Below are positions 6,278-14,471 of a stretch of 14,687 bases of DNA, piece after piece (within the stretch, counting starts at the first letter, position 1; each line of letters starts with the position of its first letter). Under the pieces are notes generated by a model. That model saw nothing but the letters and a program-made list of their open reading frames with translations, did not search any database and was not told the DNA's origin. The stretch spans positions 1-14,687 of the forward strand of contig QHZK01000020.1 in NCBI GenBank assembly GCA_003224635.1, given 5' to 3'. This DNA is from Acidobacteriota bacterium (GTDB lineage: Bacteria > Acidobacteriota > Terriglobia > UBA7540). A program made the position numbers and the translations under genes.

Positions 6278-6707
6278 ATGCTCCCGCTGTCCGGGTCGGT
6301 GCATGTCCGAGCTGTGTTAGCAGGGTGAGCTGGTCATAGTAAGCGCCCCCTGAAATCACACGCCCGCTCGCATCAAACTTGCAGATTTCGCAAAACGGCA
6401 AGGACATCCGACGCCCGCTCGGCGCAAATGAACCAAACGGCCCGTCGTTCGTCCCCTCGACGGTAAACTCGGCGATGACTGTGTCGCCCGCATCGAGGTA
6501 GCGAGGATTGGTGATTTTTCCGTCCGAGAAAGTTTTGGCCCAAGCGATCACCCAGTCTTTGAATTCGCTTCGACTCTTAAAGCGCAAGTTCCGTGCATGG
6601 TCGGTGTAGGAAACGTTTTCTGTCATTGTACTCACTGTCCCATCGAAGTTGCGCCGGTTCCAGCTCTCGTGAGCCGCGCGCAATGTGTCCACATTCTTGG
6701 ATGCCAT
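6276..6707 (-). CDS. SnoaL-like / NTF2-fold protein (ester cyclase-type)
   Basis: The product has 143 residues, normal for a single NTF2-like alpha+beta barrel. It opens with a helical stretch, VDTLRAAHESWNRRNFDGTVSTMTENVSYTDHARN, the typical SnoaL start in which one small cone-shaped domain binds a hydrophobic ligand. It continues with the beta-strand part GDTVIAEFTVEGTNDGPFGSFAPSGRRMSLPFCEICKFDASGRVISGGAYYDQLTLLTQLG, including the late E...F..G.I...YYD pattern. Members are either small enzymes or ligand-binding proteins, so the reaction cannot be assigned. ATG 6707 is supported by AGGAGG 6-7 bases upstream and a promoter at 6748-6776. The same frame stays open upstream to 7022, so a longer form is conceivable but disfavoured. 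It is convergent with the reductase gene. Confidence 0.8.
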   Translation of the reverse strand: MASKNVDTLRAAHESWNRRNFDGTVSTMTENVSYTDHARNLRFKSRSEFKDWVIAWAKTFSDGKITNPRYLDAGDTVIAEFTVEGTNDGPFGSFAPSGRRMSLPFCEICKFDASGRVISGGAYYDQLTLLTQLGHAPTRTAGA

Positions 6708-7070
6708 CGGCCGCCTCCTTGCCTTACTCAAGAATTGTTGGGCACCCACTATACGCCTGCTTACTGAGATGGGCAACTGGTCGACTTCAAAACGGACCGC
6801 GAGTTGGAGAGCCGTTTGGAGGGCTACCGGAAGCAGGTCGCCCTTTATCGCGATGCGATTTGGCGGGCCACCGGTCAGGAAGCCCAAGCGTTCCTCGTAA
6901 GGGTTTAGCAGATATTTCTTCTTCATCTGACCTTCTCCCAGAGCCTTCCGCCCTTGTATACTTATTAATAAATGGGGAACTGAGAGATGCAACTCAGGCG
7001 GGTTCACTAACAAATAGTACACGCAAAAGTCCGGCCCAGAACTTCGTGCGCAAAAAGCCGTTGAGAACAG
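6708..7070. other. Gap between SnoaL-like and second TPR gene, with unexplained open frame
   Basis: It holds the SnoaL promoter, and upstream of it a minus-strand frame that is open to 7022 and in phase with the SnoaL-like protein. Within it ATG 6926 follows GGGAGAAGG and begins MKKKYLLNPYEERLGFLTGG. An AT-rich patch (6956-6975) with TTGCAT, 17 bases, then ATTAAT may be a weak promoter for it. No family is recognised for these 73 residues. No clear terminator follows the TPR gene stop at 7071. Confidence 0.45.
6748..6776 (-). promoter_or_regulatory. Sigma70-type promoter of the SnoaL-like gene
   Basis: Minus strand: TTGCCC (6776-6771; 4 of 6), a 17-base spacer, then TATAGT (6753-6748; 5 of 6). 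Transcription would start near 6741, giving a leader of about 34 bases ending in AGGAGG. Its place inside the open N-terminal extension argues for the start at 6707. Confidence 0.6.
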
Positions 7071-8354
7071 TTAGGGAATCAGTCGACACGCCTCCAGGCG
7101 CTGCTGAACACAGGAGAGATTGGACCGGAATGAGGAATTGTGGGGTTCAAGCTTCACAGCGTTCTCCAGCTCCAGAGATGCGCTATGGAAGTCTTTCGTC
7201 TCAGCCAGCGCGACGGCCAGCACATTGTGGGCGCGGGCATCGTCGGGAGAAAGACGCAGCGCCTCTCGCAGAGGGCCAACCGCATCACGGGGCTGCCCCT
7301 CGGCGAGGAGCGCTTGCCCCAGCGCGTAGTACACGCTCGCGTCCTCCGGATTCAAACGCAAAGAAGTGCGCAACCTGTCGATTGCTTCCTCGAGCCGGTT
7401 CTGGATCAGGAGTGCGAGGCCGTAATTGTACTGGGCCGCCGCATCGTTAGGGTTGAGACGAGTGGATTCCCCAAGTTTGGCTGCGGCCTCGGGTATGTGT
7501 CCGGCCCGGAGAAGCTCGGTTCCCGTTATGGTTAATTGTTTCGCCACCGCGGTGTCCCGTTCTCTCTGACTCATATCCTGAGCTGCGCGCAGCTCAAGGC
7601 TTCCTTCATTGTGCTCTCCTGACTTATTCAGGGCTTGGCCGAGCAGCAAGTGGACGGCCGGGTCGCGAGGCATCAAAGCGACAGCGCGGCGAAACTCCCC
7701 GATGGCCGAGTCGAGCTTCCCTTGATTGCGGAGGGCGATTCCGAGATCACGGTGGCTCTCTCCCGACTGGGGATCCAAGTCGAGAGCGCGCCGCAGCTCC
7801 CGCTCAGCGGCTGGGAAATCGTAGACCTTCAGATACGTGGAGCCTAACGCTTCGTGAGTGACGGCATCGGCAGAGTCGAGATCGCTCGCCGTCTTGAGTT
7901 CTTTGAGCGCCCCGTGCGGATCGTCGGCCTCGGTCAATAGGATGCCGAGATCGCGATGGACAGCCGCGTTGCCGGGCTCCAGGGAGGATGCTTTCCTCAA
8001 AGCCTCCACGGCTTCGGCCGAACGGTGCAATCCGTGCATGGCCAGTCCCAAATTGACGTAGATGGGCGCATCATTCGGCCGGAGCTTGGCCGCCTGTTCG
8101 AGCACCCGCACCGCGCCCTCGTAGTCTTTTTGCTTCCGCAGAGCCGCGCCGAGGTTGTTGAGGGCGGCGCCGTTTTGAGGATCCGCCTCAACCGCTTTCC
8201 GAAACTTGTACGTTGCCTCCACCAGCCGCCCTTGGTCTAAGAGCTCCAAGCCCTCGTCGTTCAGGCCGGACGCGAGCCGAGTATTATCCGCCTGCCCCAG
8301 CCACATCGAGCTCAGCAGAAGGCCCTGCACCATGATGCGCCGACGATGTGTCAT
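7071..8354 (-). CDS. Exported TPR protein 2 (11 repeats), paralogue of the neighbouring TPR protein
   Basis: The protein has 427 residues. MTHRRR and a short hydrophobic stretch (MVQGLLLSSMWLGQA) look like a signal peptide. The rest is an almost unbroken row of eleven 34-residue tetratricopeptide repeats, e.g. ALNNLGAALRKQKDYEGAVRVLEQAAKLRPND and VHRDLGILL, ending in a cap LSCVQQRLEAC. Between repeats 7 and 8 is a non-repeat junction SQRERDTAVAKQL that recurs in the upstream paralogue. TPR arrays bind peptides or proteins; no enzymatic domain is present. ATG 8354 is chosen as the first Met past the upstream gene's end. Its ribosome binding site is weak and ATG 8333 is possible. The open frame runs on to 8900, but that part overlaps the neighbour's coding region. 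It lies 121 bases behind TPR protein 1 and probably shares its transcript with the TonB receptor. Confidence 0.88.
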   Translation of the reverse strand: MTHRRRIMVQGLLLSSMWLGQADNTRLASGLNDEGLELLDQGRLVEATYKFRKAVEADPQNGAALNNLGAALRKQKDYEGAVRVLEQAAKLRPNDAPIYVNLGLAMHGLHRSAEAVEALRKASSLEPGNAAVHRDLGILLTEADDPHGALKELKTASDLDSADAVTHEALGSTYLKVYDFPAAERELRRALDLDPQSGESHRDLGIALRNQGKLDSAIGEFRRAVALMPRDPAVHLLLGQALNKSGEHNEGSLELRAAQDMSQRERDTAVAKQLTITGTELLRAGHIPEAAAKLGESTRLNPNDAAAQYNYGLALLIQNRLEEAIDRLRTSLRLNPEDASVYYALGQALLAEGQPRDAVGPLREALRLSPDDARAHNVLAVALAETKDFHSASLELENAVKLEPHNSSFRSNLSCVQQRLEACRLIP

Positions 8355-8475
8355 TGGAGTCTCACGGAGCGCGTCTTGATGCGCCCGACCAGAGGTAGGC
8401 TGCGGCGTCAAACAAGAAAAGAGCCGTCCCTTACCGAGAGACCCAGGGAGAAGATCAGCCTGTGGTCTGGGTCCA

Positions 8476-10080
8476 TTACTTCTGGTCGTCGTTCGATGGT
8501 CTTGCCCGGAGTTTTGAAAGCTGTGGGGCGCAGCCTTGAAGACGCCTTTCAACGCAGGCGAGGTTCTCCCCGAGCAGCGCGTCGTCAGCTTCCAGGCGGC
8601 AGGCAGTGTGCAGTTCGGCGGCCGCCCGCGAAAACTGGTTCGTCCTGGCCAGCGCAACCGCCAGCGTGTTGTGAACATAGGGATCGCTCGGCAGCAGCCG
8701 AGCCGCTCTTTCCAGGTGTCTCGTGGCCTCTCGCACGCGTTCCTGGGCCAGAAGCGCACGTCCCAGATAGTAATGAGTGTCGGGATCGTCAGGTTGCGTC
8801 TGCAACGCGATATCGAACTGGGTGACGGCGTCGTCCAGCTTGTTTTGGAGAAGGAGCGCAAGGCCATAGTTAAACCGGGCAAGCGGGTCTTTCGGGTCAA
8901 GCCGAATAGACTGGCGGAGCCGTTCGGCAGCCTGTTCGAATTGGCTGTTTTCGAGCAAGGCGGTGGCCTCGTTATTGTACGCTTTGGCCAACGACGTATC
9001 CTTCTCGCGCCGGCTCTTGAGCTGGGCAGAATCTACCAAGGCGGACGCCTGGCTGGAGCGTCCCGCCTTCCGCAGGGCCCGGGCCAACATCAGGCGGGAG
9101 GATTCGTCGCCCGGAAGCAGCCGGACGGCCCTTTGAAATTCTACAATGGCCTCGTCGAGCTTACCTTGCCGGCTGAACACGAGTCCCAAGTCCCTGTGAG
9201 CCTCTCCAGAGCGAGGGTCGATGCGGATGGCCTGTCGCAGTTCGGCCTGGGCTGTCGCCCAATCATCCTCCTTGAGGGCCAGTGAGCCCAGCGCCCGGTG
9301 GAACGTCGCATTGCCGGACTCGAGCTGAATCGCTTCCCGAAACTCCGCCGCGGCGCGGTCAAACTTTCCCACCGCCCGGTACAGCTCGCCCAACTCACCG
9401 TGCAGCGACGCCTGCCGAGGATTGCAACGAAGCGCCGCACGATACTCGTCCAGACCCTCTGAGGTCCGCTTCTCGCGCGCGAGCAGACGTCCCAGGGCGG
9501 CATGGGCCTCGGCAGGACAAGGCGCGGCGGAAATCGCGCCGCGCAGTTCCCGCTCCGCCTGGTCCTCCTCGCCGGTTTCCATCAGCAACACACCCAAGTG
9601 GCGTCGGATTTCGCTGCTTCCAGGATCGAGCGACAATGCACTTCTCATCTCCAGGACGGCGTCGTGGGGGCGACCTGACCGGCGAAGGGCCAGCGCCAGG
9701 TTGCTATGGAGTTTAGGATTGTCGGGGTCCAATCGCAGGGCGCGATGGAACACCGCTAACGATCCCCGAGCGTCTCCCTCTTTCCCCATAGCAACCGCAA
9801 GGTTGTTGAGGGCTTCGATATTGCCCGGGTCGAGCGCAATCGCCAGACGGAATTTCTCGACCGCCATCCCGATCTGCCCGCGGTCCATCAGCCTCAGCCC
9901 TTCCGCGTTGATGCGATACGACTGGGCGGGATCGGATTTGCGGGAAGACGGGCTTTCGAACCCCAGCGAACTTCCGAAGAGTCGTTTGTGGTGCGATGAA
10001 GAATAAAAGATTAGGGCTGCGAAGAGAACGATAAGAGGCCGGCCGGAGAACTGCTTACTTCGCCGCTCGGATGAAAGCAT
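8476..10080 (-). CDS. Membrane-anchored TPR protein 1 (13 repeats)
   Basis: The protein has 534 residues. A basic start (MLSSERRSKQFSGR) and a hydrophobic run PLIVLFAALIFYSSS (about 15-29) without a clear cleavage site suggest a signal anchor or signal peptide. After a Ser-rich linker come about thirteen 34-residue TPR units, such as EALNNLAVAMGKEGDARGSLAVFHRALRLDPDN and EAHRDLGLVFSRQGKLDEAIVEFQRAVRLLPGD. A junction SRREKDTSLAKAYNN and the cap LACVERRLQGC follow, then a polar tail. It matches TPR protein 2 in repeat register, junction and two-Cys cap, and has two more repeats, so the pair arose by tandem duplication. The start is uncertain. ATG 10080 has only GAGGG 13 bases before it, and TTG 10116 in the same frame is an alternative. 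It lies 146 bases behind the TonB receptor gene, same strand, suggesting shared expression and perhaps a partner role at the envelope. Confidence 0.9.
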   Translation of the reverse strand: MLSSERRSKQFSGRPLIVLFAALIFYSSSHHKRLFGSSLGFESPSSRKSDPAQSYRINAEGLRLMDRGQIGMAVEKFRLAIALDPGNIEALNNLAVAMGKEGDARGSLAVFHRALRLDPDNPKLHSNLALALRRSGRPHDAVLEMRSALSLDPGSSEIRRHLGVLLMETGEEDQAERELRGAISAAPCPAEAHAALGRLLAREKRTSEGLDEYRAALRCNPRQASLHGELGELYRAVGKFDRAAAEFREAIQLESGNATFHRALGSLALKEDDWATAQAELRQAIRIDPRSGEAHRDLGLVFSRQGKLDEAIVEFQRAVRLLPGDESSRLMLARALRKAGRSSQASALVDSAQLKSRREKDTSLAKAYNNEATALLENSQFEQAAERLRQSIRLDPKDPLARFNYGLALLLQNKLDDAVTQFDIALQTQPDDPDTHYYLGRALLAQERVREATRHLERAARLLPSDPYVHNTLAVALARTNQFSRAAAELHTACRLEADDALLGENLACVERRLQGCAPQLSKLRARPSNDDQK

Positions 10081-10226
10081 CGCTGAAATCTTACCCTCAG
10101 TCGACGTCGGAACCAAGCCTCAAGGGGCAGCCTCAGAGACCATCTCCGATATGTCCGGCCACACGCGATGGCTTCTCAAAACGGACGATTCAAATGCTTC
10201 AGCGCCTCCCCTCTTTTCTCGACAGC

Positions 10227-13200
10227 TCAGAAGATGAACTTCAAGGCGAATTGAAGAATGCGCGGAGAGCCGGCCGAGAAAATCTGACCTTTAGTACCAC
10301 TCGTAGCGTTGTTATCCGGCATCCCGAAATTGACATTGTTGAATATATTGAAGAACTCGGCGCGGAATTGCACCGAGGTCTTCTCCGTGGTCTTTGTGGT
10401 CTTAAGGAGGCCGAAGTCGGCGTTGAAGAATTTGGGGCCTCGCAGGATGTTCTTCCCCGAATTCCCAAATGTGCCGATGGTGTTCGTCATGAACTGAGAG
10501 GTGTCGAACCACTTCAAAATCATCTGCCCGTGGGGCCGGCCCGAGCCGAGTTGGACGGAACGAATGCTGTTTCCGATGAAGTCCGCCCGATCCCTGCCCA
10601 CGCCACTGAGCGAGTTGTCTTCGCCGCTGTAGACGGAGAAGGGGAAGCCTCCTCTCCAAGTCCAGATGCTGTTCAACTCCCAGCCCCCCAGAACTCTGGC
10701 AGCGACCCCGGAAAAATTTCCGGAAGGTATCTGCCAAACATTTGAGAGTTTGAAATTGTGCGAAATGTCATCGTTGGACTTCCCGTAGTCGAATTTCCTG
10801 TCGAAGGGATTGGTCCAGTTGATGTCATCGATCGTCTTCGACCAGGTGTAGTTAGCGAGCACGGAGAGGCCATGAGAAAAGCGCCTTTCGACGTTCAACT
10901 GTAGCGCCTCATGGTGAGAATTGTTCACCGAGGTGACTTGCCCAATGGTGCTGAAGTCGTCCGGGTACAGACGTCGTTGCTGGGTGTTCAAGTTAGTTGC
11001 TCCCGGTCCGTAGATCGCCGGATTGAACTCTCGATCGGCTTTGTAGTCTCCATTCAAATGCGAAGCTTTGTTTCCGACATACGACGCTCTCACCACCCAG
11101 TCCTTCGCGAGTTGCCGTTCCAGCGTCAAATTCCAGGTTCCCACTTGGGGAAGGACAAAGTCCTTCTGGAAGAGTCCGTAGACAGCGACCGGCGTCAAGA
11201 ATGTCGCCTCGGGTCCGGGGAGCTTGGGGCCGTATTGAGCGGGGAAGGGATTGGGCAGCCCCTGGAACCCGTACGGATCGACGAAATCCGAAGGCAGGAA
11301 GTCGAAGCGCGGCGCAAACGGGGCCACGTCCACCATCACGTTGTACCAATGACTATCCATTCCCGTATAGTAGTATCCGAGCCCGCCTCGCAAACTTGTC
11401 CTGCCGTCCTCGGTCAGCTTGTAAGCGAAGCCCAGGCGTGGTCCGAAGTTGCCCAGATTGTTGTACGACCCTCCTGGCGGGCAACCCGGATCGTGATTGC
11501 TGCCGCCATAAACGAGACCCGATGGCGCATTCGGATAGCGCTTAGACTGCTGGCCAGGGTTGAAACAGACGGTTCGCCCTTGTTCTTCGAAGAAGGGGAA
11601 GTAGGGATCCCACCGCAGCCCGATTTGAGCCGTAAGGCGCCGGCTCACCCGCCAATTATCTTGCGCGTAGGCGCTGACTTCCCGCCCGCGAAGGGTCGAG
11701 AATTCTCCGCCCCCTTGCAGGAACTCTGACACGCGCCCTAGGAAGAAATCAGTCAGGTCATCGCCCGACAGGCTGTTGTAAAAATCAAATTCACCCGACA
11801 TGGTGAAAGTGTTGACCAAGTGCTTCTTGACGTGAAGGAATTCCCCGCCAAACTTCAGCTCGTGCGATCCTTTCACCAGGGTGACATTCTCACGAATCGT
11901 CCACTCGCCACGATCAAAGTCGCCTTTGTGGTTGGTGTTGAAGGCGAAATAGCTGCCCACCCAGACGGACATCTCGGGCGGAGTTGGAGCGGCAATTTTG
12001 ATGCCGGCATCCGCGAAACTAAAAGGCGCGCCTGACAGTGAGCCGCCTCTCTGCCGAGCCAAACCGAACCACGTGTTCAGAAGCAGGTTGGGTGAGGCGG
12101 TGAAGGTGTGGTTGATCCCGATGTTCTGCACGCGCACCTGGTTGCCGTTGGCGTCGGCCGCCAGGATATTGTCCTTGGCAACGAAAGGCGGGTGTTTGAA
12201 ATTCGTCCAGTAATACCGCCCGCTTATCTGGTGTTTGCTCCGGGCGTAGTCGATCTTGGTCATCCACTGGTCCTCGTTTTCGCGGATGCTCGGACCGGCG
12301 AAGGTCAACTGATGCTCCGGACCGTTAGGCTTCGGAATGAGATTGAGAAAATACACTGCCGGCAGACTGAACCGAGCGGGGTCAATAAAGTTGTTCGGAA
12401 AGGGTGTGCCCGTGTCCGGATCGCGGACTTGCACGCCGGGATTTGCCGGCGTACTCATGCAATTCCCGCTCGCATCGAAACCCGGAGGGCACAAGTCCGA
12501 GAAGTCGCCGTTGCGCTCCGCCGCGGTAGGGACTTGGGCGATCACACCTTGCGCCGCGCTCCGGGTGCGTGTCCCCTGATAGGTGCCGAAATAGAAAAGT
12601 TTGTCCTTCCGGATCGGCCCGCCGATGCTGCCGCCGAACTGATTGCGTTTGAGGGTATCCTGGGTGGGCGCAAAGAAGTTGCGCGCGTTCAGGGATCCAT
12701 TCCTGAGAAATTCGAAACCGTCGCCGTGGATCGCATTGGTCCCTGACTTAGTCACGATGTTGACCACGCCACCCGAAGCCCCACCGAATTCAGCCGACAT
12801 GTTTTCCCGCTGCAAAGTAAACTCCTGGACGGCATCGGGGTTTGGGAATGGCAGGTTCATGTTCAAGTAGGTGTCGTTGTGAGGCGCCCCGTCGAGTTGG
12901 TAGTTAACCTGACCGGGCCCGGCTCCGTTCACGGAGGCTTGCTGCTCTCCCGGGTAAACGCCGCCGTGGCAGCCCAGGCCACAGTAGTTGTCGGTTACAT
13001 CGACAGTTCCGGCGGCCAGGAAGACCAGCGACTGCGCCTGCCTGCCATTAAGCGGCAAATCGGCCACGCGCCTTTGGTCCACGAGTTGTCCCACCGTGGC
13101 GTCACGGTTGACTACCAGCTCGGCATTGGCCGTCACCGTGATTTCCTCTGTCGCTTGCCCCACTTTCAGGGTAACCGGCACTGACGCTGCCTGGTTTAGC

Positions 13201-13544
13201 GTCAGCTCGATGCCATCCTGCACGTAGGTTGCAAATCCCGCTTTCTCAACGGTCAAGCGATAGGTGCCCACGGGCAAACTGGAGAAGAGAAATCCGCCGT
13301 CGCTGGCGCTTTCGACTGATCGCGTAAGGGCCGTGTCTTTATTGCGAACCCCCACTTTGGCGTTTGGTACTGCTGCGCCCGAAGGGTCTATCACGGTGCC
13401 ACCCAGGCTGGCGGTTGTAAATTGCGCCACTAACGGCGGGCTCGACAGGAGCACAACTCCCACCAGCGCCACCGCGACCGTACTTAGCGTTCGCGTGATC
13501 TGCGTTTGAGAGAACTGCGAGGCAGGACGGGAAAGAAGTCGCAT
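10227..13544 (-). CDS. TonB-dependent outer-membrane receptor, Oar-like, with carboxypeptidase-regulatory-like domain
   Basis: The protein has 1105 residues, the usual size for the large Oar-type receptors. A long signal peptide ends near LVA|QF (residues 40-41). A transthyretin-like carboxypeptidase-regulatory domain covers about 43-128 (LGGTVIDPSGAAVPNAKV ... LPVGTYRLTVEKAGF). EEITVTA (133-139) resembles a TonB box. The plug domain follows with DLPLNGRQAQSL (162-173), QLDGAPHND and a GGVVNIVTKSGTN motif. The remainder is a beta-barrel rich in aromatic-ended strands, closing with FALKFIF, the expected C-terminal outer-membrane insertion signal. It imports or binds a large ligand using TonB energy; in this family the substrate is often unknown and may be a glycan, peptide or protein. 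GAGGAGGTGA 4 bases before ATG 13544 is a very strong ribosome binding site. Two TPR genes follow, probably in one operon. No SusD-like gene is seen. Confidence 0.94.
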   Translation of the reverse strand: MRLLSRPASQFSQTQITRTLSTVAVALVGVVLLSSPPLVAQFTTASLGGTVIDPSGAAVPNAKVGVRNKDTALTRSVESASDGGFLFSSLPVGTYRLTVEKAGFATYVQDGIELTLNQAASVPVTLKVGQATEEITVTANAELVVNRDATVGQLVDQRRVADLPLNGRQAQSLVFLAAGTVDVTDNYCGLGCHGGVYPGEQQASVNGAGPGQVNYQLDGAPHNDTYLNMNLPFPNPDAVQEFTLQRENMSAEFGGASGGVVNIVTKSGTNAIHGDGFEFLRNGSLNARNFFAPTQDTLKRNQFGGSIGGPIRKDKLFYFGTYQGTRTRSAAQGVIAQVPTAAERNGDFSDLCPPGFDASGNCMSTPANPGVQVRDPDTGTPFPNNFIDPARFSLPAVYFLNLIPKPNGPEHQLTFAGPSIRENEDQWMTKIDYARSKHQISGRYYWTNFKHPPFVAKDNILAADANGNQVRVQNIGINHTFTASPNLLLNTWFGLARQRGGSLSGAPFSFADAGIKIAAPTPPEMSVWVGSYFAFNTNHKGDFDRGEWTIRENVTLVKGSHELKFGGEFLHVKKHLVNTFTMSGEFDFYNSLSGDDLTDFFLGRVSEFLQGGGEFSTLRGREVSAYAQDNWRVSRRLTAQIGLRWDPYFPFFEEQGRTVCFNPGQQSKRYPNAPSGLVYGGSNHDPGCPPGGSYNNLGNFGPRLGFAYKLTEDGRTSLRGGLGYYYTGMDSHWYNVMVDVAPFAPRFDFLPSDFVDPYGFQGLPNPFPAQYGPKLPGPEATFLTPVAVYGLFQKDFVLPQVGTWNLTLERQLAKDWVVRASYVGNKASHLNGDYKADREFNPAIYGPGATNLNTQQRRLYPDDFSTIGQVTSVNNSHHEALQLNVERRFSHGLSVLANYTWSKTIDDINWTNPFDRKFDYGKSNDDISHNFKLSNVWQIPSGNFSGVAARVLGGWELNSIWTWRGGFPFSVYSGEDNSLSGVGRDRADFIGNSIRSVQLGSGRPHGQMILKWFDTSQFMTNTIGTFGNSGKNILRGPKFFNADFGLLKTTKTTEKTSVQFRAEFFNIFNNVNFGMPDNNATSGTKGQIFSAGSPRILQFALKFIF

Positions 13545-13547
13545 CGT

Positions 13548-13557
13548 TCACCTCCTC
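13548..13557 (-). promoter_or_regulatory. Strong ribosome binding site of the TonB-dependent receptor
   Basis: GAGGAGGTGA, nearly the full anti-16S complement, lies 3-4 bases before ATG 13544. It implies high translation and fixes the start. Confidence 0.85.
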
Positions 13558-13754
13558 AAGAACGCTAACGGGCTCTAAGGCATTCAGTCGTTATTGTCAG
13601 TCGTGAAGTGACGCTGGTTGCAATCTGGAGAGAGGCATGAGAAACGGGAGTGGGCTATCCTCTCGTGTGAGGCAAACTCCCCTCAGCCACCCCGCGGCCT
13701 CACGCGGCCTATTCTTCCGCAAACGCTGTACCGTACTCAACCTTCTGGCGGTTG

Positions 13755-13940
13755 TCAAGGCCTCCCCAAAGGCCGAAGAAGCCCGGGCCGCGCAGAATGT
13801 TCCTGCCGGAGTTGCCAAACGTCCCGTCCGCGTTCGGAGCAAAGACCAGAGGGTGAAGTATTGCTGGATCAACTGACCGTGCGACCTGCCGGGATCGAGC
13901 TCGGCTTGGCTGAAGCTCGTTCCGATAAAGTCAGCGCGAG
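13755..13940 (-). pseudogene. Frameshifted C-terminal remnant of a second TonB-dependent receptor
   Basis: Minus-strand translation gives RADFIGTSFSQAELDPGRSHGQLIQQYF, then in a second frame FAPNADGTFGNSGRNILRGPGFFG. These line up in order with RADFIGNSIRSVQLGSGRPHGQMILKWF and IGTFGNSGKNILRGPKFF near the end of the intact receptor at 10227-13544. The frame changes by one position near 13843-13850. Beyond GPGFFG similarity fades and a TAG follows, so the final strands and insertion signal are missing. The differences from the intact copy are many, so it is an old copy or a decayed neighbour, not a recent duplicate. There is no start, no ribosome binding site and no barrel upstream; it cannot make a working receptor. 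Confidence 0.75.
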
Positions 13941-14089
13941 AAAATCGCGGATGCGTTGCGCGCTGGTCCCGTGTTCGTCACCAAAGACGCGACGCTGCGT
14001 CGACTGGCCGTCGACGCCTGGAGGCGAATATCGCGTTCTTCGTAAGGCTCGAGCCAATGGACCTGTCCTCTTCGTGTGCGCGCCAATTT

Positions 14090-14428
14090 CTAATCGTCCG
14101 GCCCGCCCGGCTGCTTCACTGAGTCGCCGATCCACTGCAAATAGTCCTCGGAGCCGTCGATGATGGGCAAACAAATGATTTCCGGGGTCGTGTAAGTGTG
14201 GAGGTTCGAGACGGTTGCTTTGATCTCCTCGAACAGTTCCCGGGAGCTCTTGATGACCAGCAGGAACTCTTTGTCCTCGGCTACTTTGCCTTGCCAGCGA
14301 TAGATTGATTGCGCCGGTGCGGTGATATTGACGCACGCCGCAAGCCGGGCGTCCACAAGGTGCTTCGCGATCTTCTTCGACTCGCGGAGGCTCGAGGCCG
14401 TCACGAGGACCACAATTTTGTCAGTCAC
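14090..14428 (-). CDS. cutA: CutA1-family divalent cation tolerance protein
   Basis: The product has 112 residues, normal for this family of small, very stable trimers with a ferredoxin-like fold. Family signatures are in order: VLVTASSLRESKKIAKHLVDARLAACVNI (7-35), SIYRWQGKVAEDKEFLLVIKSS (41-62), and HTYTTPEIICLPIIDGSEDYLQWI (77-100), where relatives usually have HPYExPEI. The tail is polar. CutA was linked to copper tolerance in Escherichia coli, but its true molecular role is unsettled, so metal binding is family knowledge only. The start is GTG at 14428, with AGGAGGGG just upstream. It lies 43 bases behind the partial coiled-coil gene on the same strand and may share its transcript. Confidence 0.95.
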   Translation of the reverse strand: MTDKIVVLVTASSLRESKKIAKHLVDARLAACVNITAPAQSIYRWQGKVAEDKEFLLVIKSSRELFEEIKATVSNLHTYTTPEIICLPIIDGSEDYLQWIGDSVKQPGGPDD

Positions 14429-14471
14429 CGCCCCTCCTGACGAGCCACAGTGATGAGAGGGTCAGGTTTAG

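Larger units (their letters stand above)
13545..14089. other. Gap between cutA and the TonB receptor gene, with receptor remnant
   Basis: There is no intact gene. It contains the decayed receptor fragment at 13755-13940. The part next to the receptor start (13560-13750) should carry its promoter, but no box pair is convincing. The part next to cutA (13941-14089) shows no clear feature; it may continue the remnant beyond recognition. Confidence 0.6.

Noticed and set aside
6593..7450. 285-codon plus-strand open frame
   Set aside because: It runs antisense to both the SnoaL-like and TPR genes; it has no ribosome binding site and a low-complexity Arg/Ser/Pro-rich translation.
8355..8900. N-terminal extension of TPR protein 2 to 8900
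   Set aside because: It overlaps TPR protein 1 in another frame, has Arg/Ser/Pro-rich shadow composition with no TPR pattern, and would remove the signal peptide from the N-terminus.
13618..14163. 181-codon plus-strand open frame
   Set aside because: It is antisense to the receptor remnant and the end of cutA, with no recognisable protein features.
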